NCBI GenBank assembly: GCA_002353205.1
Contig: DEJE01000048.1
Span: forward strand, 1-64,000
Reading direction: 5' to 3'
DNA: 64,000 bases
Source: Prevotella sp. UBA2756
GTDB taxonomy: Bacteria > Bacteroidota > Bacteroidia > Bacteroidales > Bacteroidaceae
Under the pieces are notes generated by a model. The model was given only the letters and a program-made list of their open reading frames with translations, made no database searches and was not told the DNA's origin. Positions 38,953 to 46,620 of this stretch are shown here, one piece after another; the stretch's first letter is position 1, and each line of letters begins with the position of its first letter. The position numbers and the translations under genes are program-made.

Positions 38953-41595
38953 TTATCTCTTCATCATTTTCGTCGTCTCCACCGAGCGGTCGCTGTGCTG
39001 CTTCCGCGCGATGTAGAGTCCGCTCGGCATGTCGGCCAGGTCGATGTCGCTGCTGTCGGTCTGCTGTTTCAGCAGGATGCCGCTCGTGTTGTAGAGCTTC
39101 ACCGACCTCACTTCCCTCTGTCCGCTGGTGATGCCGATGCCCGTTGAGATCAGAATATCCTCACCCATCAGACTGTTCAGGAAGATTTCCAGCGCCGTGT
39201 AGCCCTCGGCCGAGTAGACGCGCTTGCCGTCCTCGCCGTCGGTGGGGTCCAGTCCGTGCTCGCGCTCCCACGCGTCGTCCATGCCGTCGTGGTCGTTGTC
39301 AGCGTAGGGCGTGCCGCTGTCGTATGTCGGCCAGCCCTCAGCGTCGGCCGGCGAGTCGATGAATCCCGCCTTGTTCAGCGTGCTTCCCTTGTAGTGAGCG
39401 GTCTTCGTGGCCACCTCGTCCACGATGCGCTGCTCCACGGCGTCGCGGCGGATGGTGCCCACACGGGCCAGCACGCTGGCATAGGCCGCGTCGGCAGTCT
39501 CCACGGGCGTCATGTAGTCGTCGTAGTCGAAGGCGTTTTTCGAGGGATAGAAAGCCGATGGATAGAGCAGCGTGTCGCGGCGCAGCTGCTCCACGGTGTA
39601 CTGCGTGTTGTTGTCGACGGCTTTCCAGTTGTCGCTGTCGGCGGCTGTGTTGCCTTCCATCTTGTTGCCATGGAAGAACCATAGCGACGGCCCTGTCGAC
39701 GTCTTCCCCTTGCGGTTGTTAGAAATCTGCATGAAGAAGCTGCCCGAGGGCGTGCTCGGACCGGGCTTGTAGTAGTTGCCCACGAAGTTGCATTCGTGCG
39801 TGCTGTGCGGTCCGGCCTCGTTCTCGCCGCCGTAGCACGAGTTCTTCTTGCCCCAGTTGTAGTTCACATTATTATAGTATTCCACGAAGACGTTGCGGTC
39901 CTGGCTCTCGTTGCTCGCTCCGTTGATGCGCGACGAGCGGTTGTAGTTGTGCGCCAGCAGGTTGTGGTGGAACGTGGCGGGCGAGCCGCCCCACTGGTTG
40001 CCGTAGCTGCGGTTGCCCTTCTGGTGTCCGGCGTCGTAGAGTCCTTCGTGCACGATGGTCCACTGCACGGTGGTGAAATGGTTGTCGTAGACGGTCATGT
40101 TCTCCTCGCCGCTCCATCCGAAGCAGCAGTGGTCGATGATGAAGTTGTTGGCGTTCTCGATGCCGATGCTGCCGCCCTTGATGAAGGTCTGGTCGTCTTT
40201 CAGTCCGATGCGGCCGCGTATGTTGCGCATGATGAAGTTGTCCGACCCGCCGAGGTTCAGCTTGCCGCCGCGATAGAGGATGCCGTCGCCGGGAGCCGTC
40301 TGCCCGGCTATGGTCACGTTGCGCAGCTTGGCGCGTATGTCGCTGTTCAATGTGATGGTGCCACTGACGCGGAACACGATGGTGGCATACTCGCGGCCGG
40401 CCTCGGTGAGCGCCCACCGCAGCGACCCTTCGCCCGAGTCGTCGAGGTTGGTCACCTCAACCACCTTGCCGCCACGGCCCCCCGAAGCAAACTTTCCGAA
40501 GCCGCGGGCCGTCGGGAAAGCCAGCAGTCGCTGCTCCACGGGGGCGTAGTCGTCGACGGCGAGGGCATGGTGGGCGGCGATGACAGCCTCGGGGTCGAAG
40601 CTCACCGCGTTGCCGGTGCGCTTCATGAAGACGCTGTCCACGGCGTGCCACGTCATCAGCGCGCGGTAGTCGGCGTCGGTCATCTGATGGCTCCAGGCCA
40701 CGCGACGCGACACGTCGGCCGGAGTGCCGTCGCCGTTGGTGCTGCGGTATTCGGCGAAGAACGATTTCTCGCCTGTGTTGCCGCCCATCGTGGTCCACCC
40801 CTCCGGTCTCACCACGTCGCCGAGGTTGCAGTCAAGGAAGATGCTGCCGCACTTCTCGCTGCCCCACGGGCGCCCCAGGTACATGCTGTTTTTGCCGATT
40901 CCATCGCCGTTGATGCGACATTTGTTGAAGATGAAACCCAGCCACAGCCGCTGTCCCGACGGTCCGTCGGCCCAGATGGTGATGTCTTCGGGAGCCGTGA
41001 CGTAGCCGTTGGCGATGCAGTTGAGCGTGCACTGCTCGAACCACGCCGTGCCGCCGGCATAGATGAAGTCGGTGGCTCCCTCGATGAGGCATTGCTTGAA
41101 ATAGCTGCGTGTCAGTTTCTTCGTGCGGTGGGTGTCCTGGTAGCCGCGAATGTGGCAGCGGTAGTAGGTCTGGCGGTCGCCCGACACGAAGAGAGCCAGC
41201 GCCTGTCCGCCCGCCTTCCCGCTGGTGTTGCGCAGCGTGATGCCCTCGGCGTAGAAGTCGTCGGCATAGACGGCGAGGGCTGCCGTCTTCTCTATCGACG
41301 TGTTGTTGGGGTTCTTCCCAAGGTCCGACGAGATGATCGTCTCCCCTGCCCCGTCGCCGATGAGGCTCAGCTGCTTCGTGCTGGGGCGCTGCTTCGTCCC
41401 TATGCTGACGCGCTCCTCATAGGTCCCGGCCTTGACGAGGATGGTTGTGGCCTCGCCGTCGGGTGCTGCGTCGACGGCTTCCTGTATGGTAGTGAAGTTG
41501 CCCGTGCCGTCTTTGGCCACGGTGATGCTGCCCTGAGCGTGCGCTCCTGCTGTCGCGGCGGCAAGCAGGAGCAGGCTGAGAAAGGTCTTTTTCAT
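38953..41595 (-). CDS. Pectin methylesterase (CE8)-pectate lyase (PL1) fusion with C-terminal sorting-like domain
   Basis: An exported bifunctional enzyme of 880 residues. The signal peptide is MKKTFLSLLLLAAATAGAHA, and I start there rather than ten codons upstream. Residues about 22-320 are CE8 pectinesterase: GSITVAKDGTGNFTTIQEAVDAAP, the QDT of GYQDTHR, the Asp of GATDFIYAGG and the Arg of YLGRPWG. Residues about 365-720 are PL1-type pectate lyase: GFGKFASGGRGGKVVEVTNLDDSGEGSLRWAL, TIAGQTAPGDGI, FIIDHCCFGWSGEENMT. An EF-hand-like DNDHDGMDDAWE segment follows. The last 70 residues (VRSVKLYNTSGILLKQQ..LPSGLYIAR-like) resemble a type IX sorting domain. Demethylation and cleavage of homogalacturonan are thus joined in one polypeptide. 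Confidence 0.92.
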   Translation of the reverse strand: MKKTFLSLLLLAAATAGAHAQGSITVAKDGTGNFTTIQEAVDAAPDGEATTILVKAGTYEERVSIGTKQRPSTKQLSLIGDGAGETIISSDLGKNPNNTSIEKTAALAVYADDFYAEGITLRNTSGKAGGQALALFVSGDRQTYYRCHIRGYQDTHRTKKLTRSYFKQCLIEGATDFIYAGGTAWFEQCTLNCIANGYVTAPEDITIWADGPSGQRLWLGFIFNKCRINGDGIGKNSMYLGRPWGSEKCGSIFLDCNLGDVVRPEGWTTMGGNTGEKSFFAEYRSTNGDGTPADVSRRVAWSHQMTDADYRALMTWHAVDSVFMKRTGNAVSFDPEAVIAAHHALAVDDYAPVEQRLLAFPTARGFGKFASGGRGGKVVEVTNLDDSGEGSLRWALTEAGREYATIVFRVSGTITLNSDIRAKLRNVTIAGQTAPGDGILYRGGKLNLGGSDNFIMRNIRGRIGLKDDQTFIKGGSIGIENANNFIIDHCCFGWSGEENMTVYDNHFTTVQWTIVHEGLYDAGHQKGNRSYGNQWGGSPATFHHNLLAHNYNRSSRINGASNESQDRNVFVEYYNNVNYNWGKKNSCYGGENEAGPHSTHECNFVGNYYKPGPSTPSGSFFMQISNNRKGKTSTGPSLWFFHGNKMEGNTAADSDNWKAVDNNTQYTVEQLRRDTLLYPSAFYPSKNAFDYDDYMTPVETADAAYASVLARVGTIRRDAVEQRIVDEVATKTAHYKGSTLNKAGFIDSPADAEGWPTYDSGTPYADNDHDGMDDAWEREHGLDPTDGEDGKRVYSAEGYTALEIFLNSLMGEDILISTGIGITSGQREVRSVKLYNTSGILLKQQTDSSDIDLADMPSGLYIARKQHSDRSVETTKMMKR

Positions 41596-41678
41596 TTTCT
41601 GTAGCTGTTTGTTTCGTTCTGTCATGCTATGTGAAAGACGCTGAAACGCTCGTTCTGTAACTATCCCTTGTTTCTACC

Positions 41679-41942
41679 GCTCACTTGTATAGCCGTTGAC
41701 CCTCTTGTGCCTCGCCATTCAGTCTCTTGTGCCGTGCCGTCGAGCCTCTTGTGCCTCGCCATTCAGGCTGACTTGCCGTGCCGTCGAGCCTCTTGTGAAT
41801 GGCCGTTCAGGCTGACTTGCCGTGCCAGACAGATTCAACCGCCCTGCAAAACAAATTGAACCGCCCTGCAAAATCAATTGAATTGCTCAGCAAAACAAAT
41901 TGAATTGCGCAGCAAAATAATTTAAATTGCCGCGCTATCCAA
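41679..41942. repeat. 22-bp-register intergenic array 3 (twelve units)
   Basis: The best array, filling over half of a 494-bp gap. Twelve consecutive 22-bp units start at 41679 and run to 41942 without a single indel. Units 1-7 are GC-rich, alternating types such as CCTCTTGTGCCTCGCC and GCTGACTTGCCGTGCC. Units 8-9 are hybrids (ATTCAACCGCCCTGCAAAA). Units 10-12 are AT-rich (ATTGAATTGC..GCAAAA). The dinucleotide TT followed by G at unit positions 7-9 is kept in almost all. Nothing else is seen in the gap apart from flanking gene ends. Confidence 0.88.
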
Positions 41943-42088
41943 TTTGTTTTACAATGAAAAACGCCTCCCCCGTCATCTGAAACGCGCGCCCCCGACATCC
42001 CTTTTGCGCCCATTGCACATTCTCGGAGGGGAGATTATGATTCCTTCATCAAGTTATCAAACAATCATATTCCTCCCAAAGCGGTATA

Positions 42089-42589
42089 CTAAAGCCCCTC
42101 GATTTCTTCCGAGGTCAATCCTGTATAGTGCGAGATTCGTTGTGTTTCCATGCCATCGCGTTTCATGCGCCGGGCGATTTGCACGAGACTCTTATGGGCA
42201 GCAGACTCTGCGATGGCGACTTCATTTTTCTCCCACTCGTTCCAATCGGTTTCTGAAAGATATCGTATCACTTGCTCACGCAGAGGTTGCAGGTCATCTT
42301 GAATCACATTCCAAACCTCTTTCGGCCTTATCTGATAATAGTCATGCACTAATACGTGACGCATCTTCATTATGAAATCCCACGGTGTTTCAGAGTGTTG
42401 CTGTCGGTATGAATGAGTGAGTTTATAAACTGCTTCGCCTATCATCTCAATGTTCTTTACAACACCGTAGTATCTCAATGTATCTGCCTCAAGATCATCC
42501 AGAGTTTTGCCGTCGGCAAAATCAAGGATGGTAGTGATAGCCTCCACGATATGTTCGAGGCGGTCACGGTCTCTGACATTCTCTCTCAT
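42089..42589 (-). CDS. hepT: HEPN-domain RNase toxin HepT with C-terminal tail
   Basis: The toxin of a type VII (HEPN/MNT) toxin-antitoxin pair, an RNase. The protein has 166 residues. The active-site motif RX4HXY is exact: Arg77, His82, Tyr84 in MRHVLVHDYY. The usual DUF86 N terminus is DRLEHIVEAITTILDFADGKT. The Tyr is the site AMPylated by the antitoxin in studied systems. Unlike the usual ~110-140-residue HepT, a tail at residues about 130-166 ends in RRMKRDGMETQRISHYTGLTSEEIEGL. That tail resembles the C-terminal tail of Rpn/PD-(D/E)XK transposase-like nucleases. The start overlaps the end of mntA by 26 bp. Confidence 0.88.
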   Translation of the reverse strand: MRENVRDRDRLEHIVEAITTILDFADGKTLDDLEADTLRYYGVVKNIEMIGEAVYKLTHSYRQQHSETPWDFIMKMRHVLVHDYYQIRPKEVWNVIQDDLQPLREQVIRYLSETDWNEWEKNEVAIAESAAHKSLVQIARRMKRDGMETQRISHYTGLTSEEIEGL

Positions 42590-42878
42590 AAATCAACATT
42601 CTGTCTTGGTTGACGCTATCTCTTACTCTGGGTCGCAATGTGCCATCCTCAACAATGTCAACAGGACGGTCAAGGATTTTCTCCAGCTCGCATATCATGG
42701 CAGCATGCTTCAACAGACTCACCCGGGCGTTGTCGTCATAGACCACGAGCAAGTCCACATCGCTCATGGGTGTTTCCTCTCCACGGGCGAAAGATCCGAA
42801 GAGCCAAGCCTTCACGACGGGCTGGGTCTTGAAATAGTCGGCTATGGCCTTGTTCATCATCTGTGTACTCATAATCAT
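42564..42878 (-). CDS. mntA: MNT-domain nucleotidyltransferase antitoxin MntA
   Basis: The antitoxin partner of HepT: a minimal nucleotidyltransferase of 104 residues that adds AMP to the HepT tyrosine. The GSX10DXD motif is exact: Gly28-Ser29 in WLFGSFARGEETP and Asp40, Asp42 in SDVDLLVVYDD. The antitoxin gene comes first and overlaps hepT, the usual order. The start may be the first or third codon (42878 or 42872). A TATTTTTG -7 box lies at 42899-42906 on the minus strand. Confidence 0.9.
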   Translation of the reverse strand: MIMSTQMMNKAIADYFKTQPVVKAWLFGSFARGEETPMSDVDLLVVYDDNARVSLLKHAAMICELEKILDRPVDIVEDGTLRPRVRDSVNQDRMLIYERECQRP

Positions 42879-42898
42879 TTCGATTTTGAAATCTGTTG

Positions 42899-42906
42899 CA
42901 AAAATA
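42899..42906 (-). promoter_or_regulatory. Probable -7 box of the mntA-hepT operon
   Basis: TATTTTTG on the minus strand, 20 bp upstream of the mntA start. A -33 TTTG at the right distance is lacking, so the promoter is weak or regulated, as expected for an autoregulated toxin-antitoxin operon. Confidence 0.45.
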
Positions 42907-43068
42907 CAAAATCTTTCCGAATTATCGTGCTATATGTCAGAAAAAGTATTCCGATGAGGACTTGCCGGGCAGTCATCGCCCGTGAAAACGCTGGTGCTGT
43001 GGGTGAAGTGCGAGAGTACAAAGCGGGCGGGCATGCGTCTTTTTATAAAATAATGTATTGATATATAT

Positions 43069-44526
43069 ATGAAGAAGATTTCGTTTTGCTTTTTATGGAT
43101 TGCGCTCGGCTGCATGTGGGCGAGCGAGATGGTGGCACAGGAGGCGCGCTATCAGGTGGGCGTGTGCGACTGGATGGTGCTGAAACGCCAGAAACTGGGC
43201 GAGTTCGACCTGGCCCGGCAGTTAGGGTGCGACGGTGTGGAGCTCGACATGGGCGGTCTGGGACAGCGCGAGGCGTTCGACAACCAGTTGCGCGACGACG
43301 CACAGGCAGCCCGTTTCCACCATGTGGCCGACAGTCTGGGCGTGAAGGTGGGCGCAGTGGCCATGAGTGGCTTCTATGCACAGGACCTGACGAAGAAAGA
43401 TACCTACCTGTCGCTGGCCGACGACTGCTTCGACACGATGGACAAGATGGGCGGCGTGCGCGTGGCCTTCCTGCCATTAGGCGGCTGCGGCAACGACTGG
43501 ACCACGGACAAGGCGAAGCGGAAGGAGATTGTCCGTCGTCTGCACGAGATGGGCGAACGGGCGAAGGCTCGCGGCAAGGTGATCGGTCTGGACACGCCGC
43601 TCGATGCGCGCGGCAACCTGAAGCTGCTGAAGGAAATCAAGAGTCAGGGCATCGCCATCTTCTATAAGTTCCAGACGGCGCTGGAGTGCGGCGTGGACAT
43701 CTGCAAAGACATGCAGCAGCTGGGCGCCAAGAAAATCTGCGCCATCCATGCCTCGAACACCGACGGCCGCTGGCTGCGCAACGACTCGCTCATCGACCTG
43801 CCCGCCATCCGCCGCACGCTCGACAAGATGGGCTGGAGCGGCTGGCTGTTTGTGGAGCGGTCGCGCGACGTCAGCATGGTGCGCAACGTGAAGATGAACT
43901 ACGGTGCCAACGTGTTCACGCTGCGCGAGGTGTTCAGCACGCCCGTGGAAGCCACGGTGAAACTGAACGACGAAGATCGGCCGGCCGACTACGTGCAGAC
44001 CATCCTGAGCCGCGCTCAAAAAGCAACCGACGAGCTGAGCATGACCTACACGCGCGAAGGGCTCAACGTGCGCAACATCGTAGCCAACCGCTACTTCCAA
44101 CTGAACGACATCTATGCCGAGCGCGACTCGCTGAAGAAGACGGACAAGAAGCTGGCGGAGGCCGTGGCCGACTCGAAGCTCTACCGTTCGCACTTCGCCT
44201 TCGACGCCGACCTGCTGCTGCGGCTCCGTCCGGATCAGGTGGAACGCGTGAAGGACGTGATGACGTTCAATGTGGTGAAGGTGACCTACGACGCGCAGTG
44301 CGACATGATACCCTCGCTGAAGGAGGAGGAGAAGGCGCAGATCATGGCGTGGCTGAAGGAGGCGCGCGAGCTGGCCATCGACGCCGAGAGCTCGAAGAAG
44401 AAGCACGAGGTGTTCGGAAAGTACAAGGGCCGCATCAACAACTACCTCGCCAAGCGCGGCTACGACCTGACGAAGGAGCGCGAGGAATGGTATAAGCGCG
44501 TGAAAGCACGAGGCGGAAAGTTATAA
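43069..44526 (+). CDS. Exported TIM-barrel sugar epimerase-like protein fused to DUF3826
   Basis: A protein of 485 residues, signal peptide MKKISFCFLWIALGCMWASEMVAQ. Residues about 28-275 form a xylose isomerase-like TIM barrel (AP_endonuc_2 type): LGCDGVELDMGGLG, VKVGAVAMSGFYAQDL, GLDTPLDARGNLKLL, CAIHASNTDGRW, GWSGWLFVERSRD. Residues about 305-480 match DUF3826: MTYTREGLNVRNIVANRYFQLNDIYAERD, FDADLLLRLRPDQVERVKD, VTYDAQCDMIPSL, GRINNYLAKRGYDL. DUF3826 usually occurs as a separate exported protein in pectin loci. The fusion suggests the barrel acts on a sugar that DUF3826 binds. First gene of the eight-gene rightward run. Confidence 0.8.
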   Translation: MKKISFCFLWIALGCMWASEMVAQEARYQVGVCDWMVLKRQKLGEFDLARQLGCDGVELDMGGLGQREAFDNQLRDDAQAARFHHVADSLGVKVGAVAMSGFYAQDLTKKDTYLSLADDCFDTMDKMGGVRVAFLPLGGCGNDWTTDKAKRKEIVRRLHEMGERAKARGKVIGLDTPLDARGNLKLLKEIKSQGIAIFYKFQTALECGVDICKDMQQLGAKKICAIHASNTDGRWLRNDSLIDLPAIRRTLDKMGWSGWLFVERSRDVSMVRNVKMNYGANVFTLREVFSTPVEATVKLNDEDRPADYVQTILSRAQKATDELSMTYTREGLNVRNIVANRYFQLNDIYAERDSLKKTDKKLAEAVADSKLYRSHFAFDADLLLRLRPDQVERVKDVMTFNVVKVTYDAQCDMIPSLKEEEKAQIMAWLKEARELAIDAESSKKKHEVFGKYKGRINNYLAKRGYDLTKEREEWYKRVKARGGKL

Positions 44527-44541
44527 AACGAAGAATGGATT

Positions 44542-46620
44542 ATGAATAGTTTTAGGCATTATATTTTAGGAACGGCGCTGATGGTGGCTGTTCCCATGAT
44601 GGGACAACAGAAAGGTATCAACGTCACGAAGAACAGCCAGCATGCCGTGATGAGTGCTACACCAGTTAACGCCACGCGCTGGACAGGCGGATTCTGGGGC
44701 GAGCGTTTCGACGTGCTGAGCAAGACGTCGCTGCAGAGCATGTGGGCTACGTGGCAGACCAAGGAGGGCAAGGGGTTCAATAATTTCCTCATCGCCTCGG
44801 GCGAGATGCAGGGCGAGCACCACGGTCCACCCTTCCACGACGGCGACATGTACAAATGGCTGGAGGCGGTGGCCGCCGTCTATGCCATCAACAAGGACCC
44901 TGAGCTGGAGAAGATCATGGACCGCTTCATCGGATGCGTAGTAAAGGCGCAGCGCGAAGACGGCTACATCCACACGCCCGTCATCATTGCCGAGCTGAAC
45001 AAGAAGAAGAAAGAGCAACAGAACGGCGACGACGACACCGTGGTGGGAACGGCAACGGGAACGAAGAAGGACAAGGCTTTCGGTAACCGACTGAACTTCG
45101 AGACCTACAATCTAGGCCATCTCATCACAGCAGGCATCGTCCATAAACGCGCCACGGGGAAGACAACGCTCTTCAACGCCGCCGTGAAAGCCGCCGACTT
45201 CCTCTACGACTTCTGTCAGCGCGCTCCCGAGGAGCTGGCCGGCAACGCCATCTGCCCCTCGCACTATATGGCCGTGGCCGAAATGTACCGCGAGACGGGC
45301 AACAAGAAATACTTGGAACTGCTGAAACAGTTCATCGACATCCGCGGCATGGTGGAGAACGGCACCGACGACAACCAGGACCGCATCCCCTTCCGACAGC
45401 AGTATCAGGCCATGGGACACGCCGTCCGCGCCAACTATCTCTATGCCGGCGTGGCCGACCTCTACCTGGAAAGCGGCGAGGAGCAGCTGATGAAGAACCT
45501 GACAAGCATCTGGCAGGACATCGTCACGCGGAAGATGTACATCAACGGCGCCTGCGGAGCCCTCTACGACGGCACGTCGCCCGACGGTACGAACTACACG
45601 CCCGACAGCATACAGAAGGTGCACCAGAGCTACGGCCGGCCCTACCAGCTGCCGCACAGCACAGCCCACAACGAGACGTGCGCGAACATCGGCAACCTGT
45701 TCTTCAACTGGCGCATGCTGGAAGCCACGGGCGAGGCTAAATACGCCGACATCGTGGAGAACTGTCTCTACAACAGCATCCTCAGCGGCATCTCGCTCGA
45801 CGGCGAGAAATATTTCTACACCAACCCACTGCGCATGAGCGACGAGCTGCCCTACACACTGCGCTGGCCCAAGGAGCGCACGAAGTACATCAGCTGCTTC
45901 TGTTGTCCGCCGAACACGCTGCGCACCCTGTGCGAAGCGCAGACCTATGCCTACGCCGTTTCCGATGATGCCATCTACGTGAACCTCTTCGGCGAGAACA
46001 CATTCACCACCCAACCCGATGGGAAGAACGAACTGACGCTGGCCCAGCACACGCAGTACCCGTGGGACAACAAGGTGCTGCTGGAAGTGGTGAAGGCGAA
46101 GAAAGCCGTCAACACGGTCATCAAGCTGCGCATTCCCGGCTGGTGCCACGAGGTCAATGTCAGCGTGAACGGCCGCCCCGTGCCCTACGACCGAGAGAAA
46201 GGCTACGCTGCCGTGAACGGAAAGTGGAAGAAGGGCGACATCATCACCTACTCCATGGAAATGGGAACACGCATCGTGGAGGCCAATCCGCTGGTGGAGG
46301 AGAACCGCGGACAGGTGGCCGTGCAGCGCGGACCGATTGTCTACTGTGCCGAGAGCCCCGATCTGGGCGACATCGACATTGACGACATCGCCATTCCCGT
46401 TGACGCGAAGTTCACACCCGTGGAGGTTGTCATCGACGGCAGCCGCATGATGGCACTGGAAGGCGAGGTCGTCGTTCGCGACGAAGCAACGTGGAAAGGA
46501 CAACTCTACCGCGAAGTCTCGCGGAAGAACGAACGTAGAACCATCCGCCTCATCCCTTACTACGCGTGGGGGAACCGCGGTAAATCGGAGATGACCGTAT
46601 GGATGCCCGCCGTTTATTGA
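44542..46620 (+). CDS. GH127-family beta-L-arabinofuranosidase
   Basis: An exported protein of 692 residues, signal peptide MNSFRHYILGTALMVAVPMMGQ. The catalytic features are those of GH127 and GH146, a Zn-cysteine thiolate active site: Glu378 and Cys380 in NETCANIGNLFF, and Cys452, Cys454, Cys455 in ISCFCCPPNTLRTL. Other blocks are NNFLIASGEMQGEHHGPPFHDGDMYKWLEAVA and YVNLFGENTF. These enzymes release beta-L-arabinofuranose from plant glycans, including rhamnogalacturonan-II chains. The 3' end overlaps the next gene by 22 bp. Confidence 0.92.
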   Translation: MNSFRHYILGTALMVAVPMMGQQKGINVTKNSQHAVMSATPVNATRWTGGFWGERFDVLSKTSLQSMWATWQTKEGKGFNNFLIASGEMQGEHHGPPFHDGDMYKWLEAVAAVYAINKDPELEKIMDRFIGCVVKAQREDGYIHTPVIIAELNKKKKEQQNGDDDTVVGTATGTKKDKAFGNRLNFETYNLGHLITAGIVHKRATGKTTLFNAAVKAADFLYDFCQRAPEELAGNAICPSHYMAVAEMYRETGNKKYLELLKQFIDIRGMVENGTDDNQDRIPFRQQYQAMGHAVRANYLYAGVADLYLESGEEQLMKNLTSIWQDIVTRKMYINGACGALYDGTSPDGTNYTPDSIQKVHQSYGRPYQLPHSTAHNETCANIGNLFFNWRMLEATGEAKYADIVENCLYNSILSGISLDGEKYFYTNPLRMSDELPYTLRWPKERTKYISCFCCPPNTLRTLCEAQTYAYAVSDDAIYVNLFGENTFTTQPDGKNELTLAQHTQYPWDNKVLLEVVKAKKAVNTVIKLRIPGWCHEVNVSVNGRPVPYDREKGYAAVNGKWKKGDIITYSMEMGTRIVEANPLVEENRGQVAVQRGPIVYCAESPDLGDIDIDDIAIPVDAKFTPVEVVIDGSRMMALEGEVVVRDEATWKGQLYREVSRKNERRTIRLIPYYAWGNRGKSEMTVWMPAVY

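Noticed and set aside
41679..41942. CRISPR array.
   Set aside because: The 22-bp units lie head to tail with no unique spacers, and no cas genes occur in the window.
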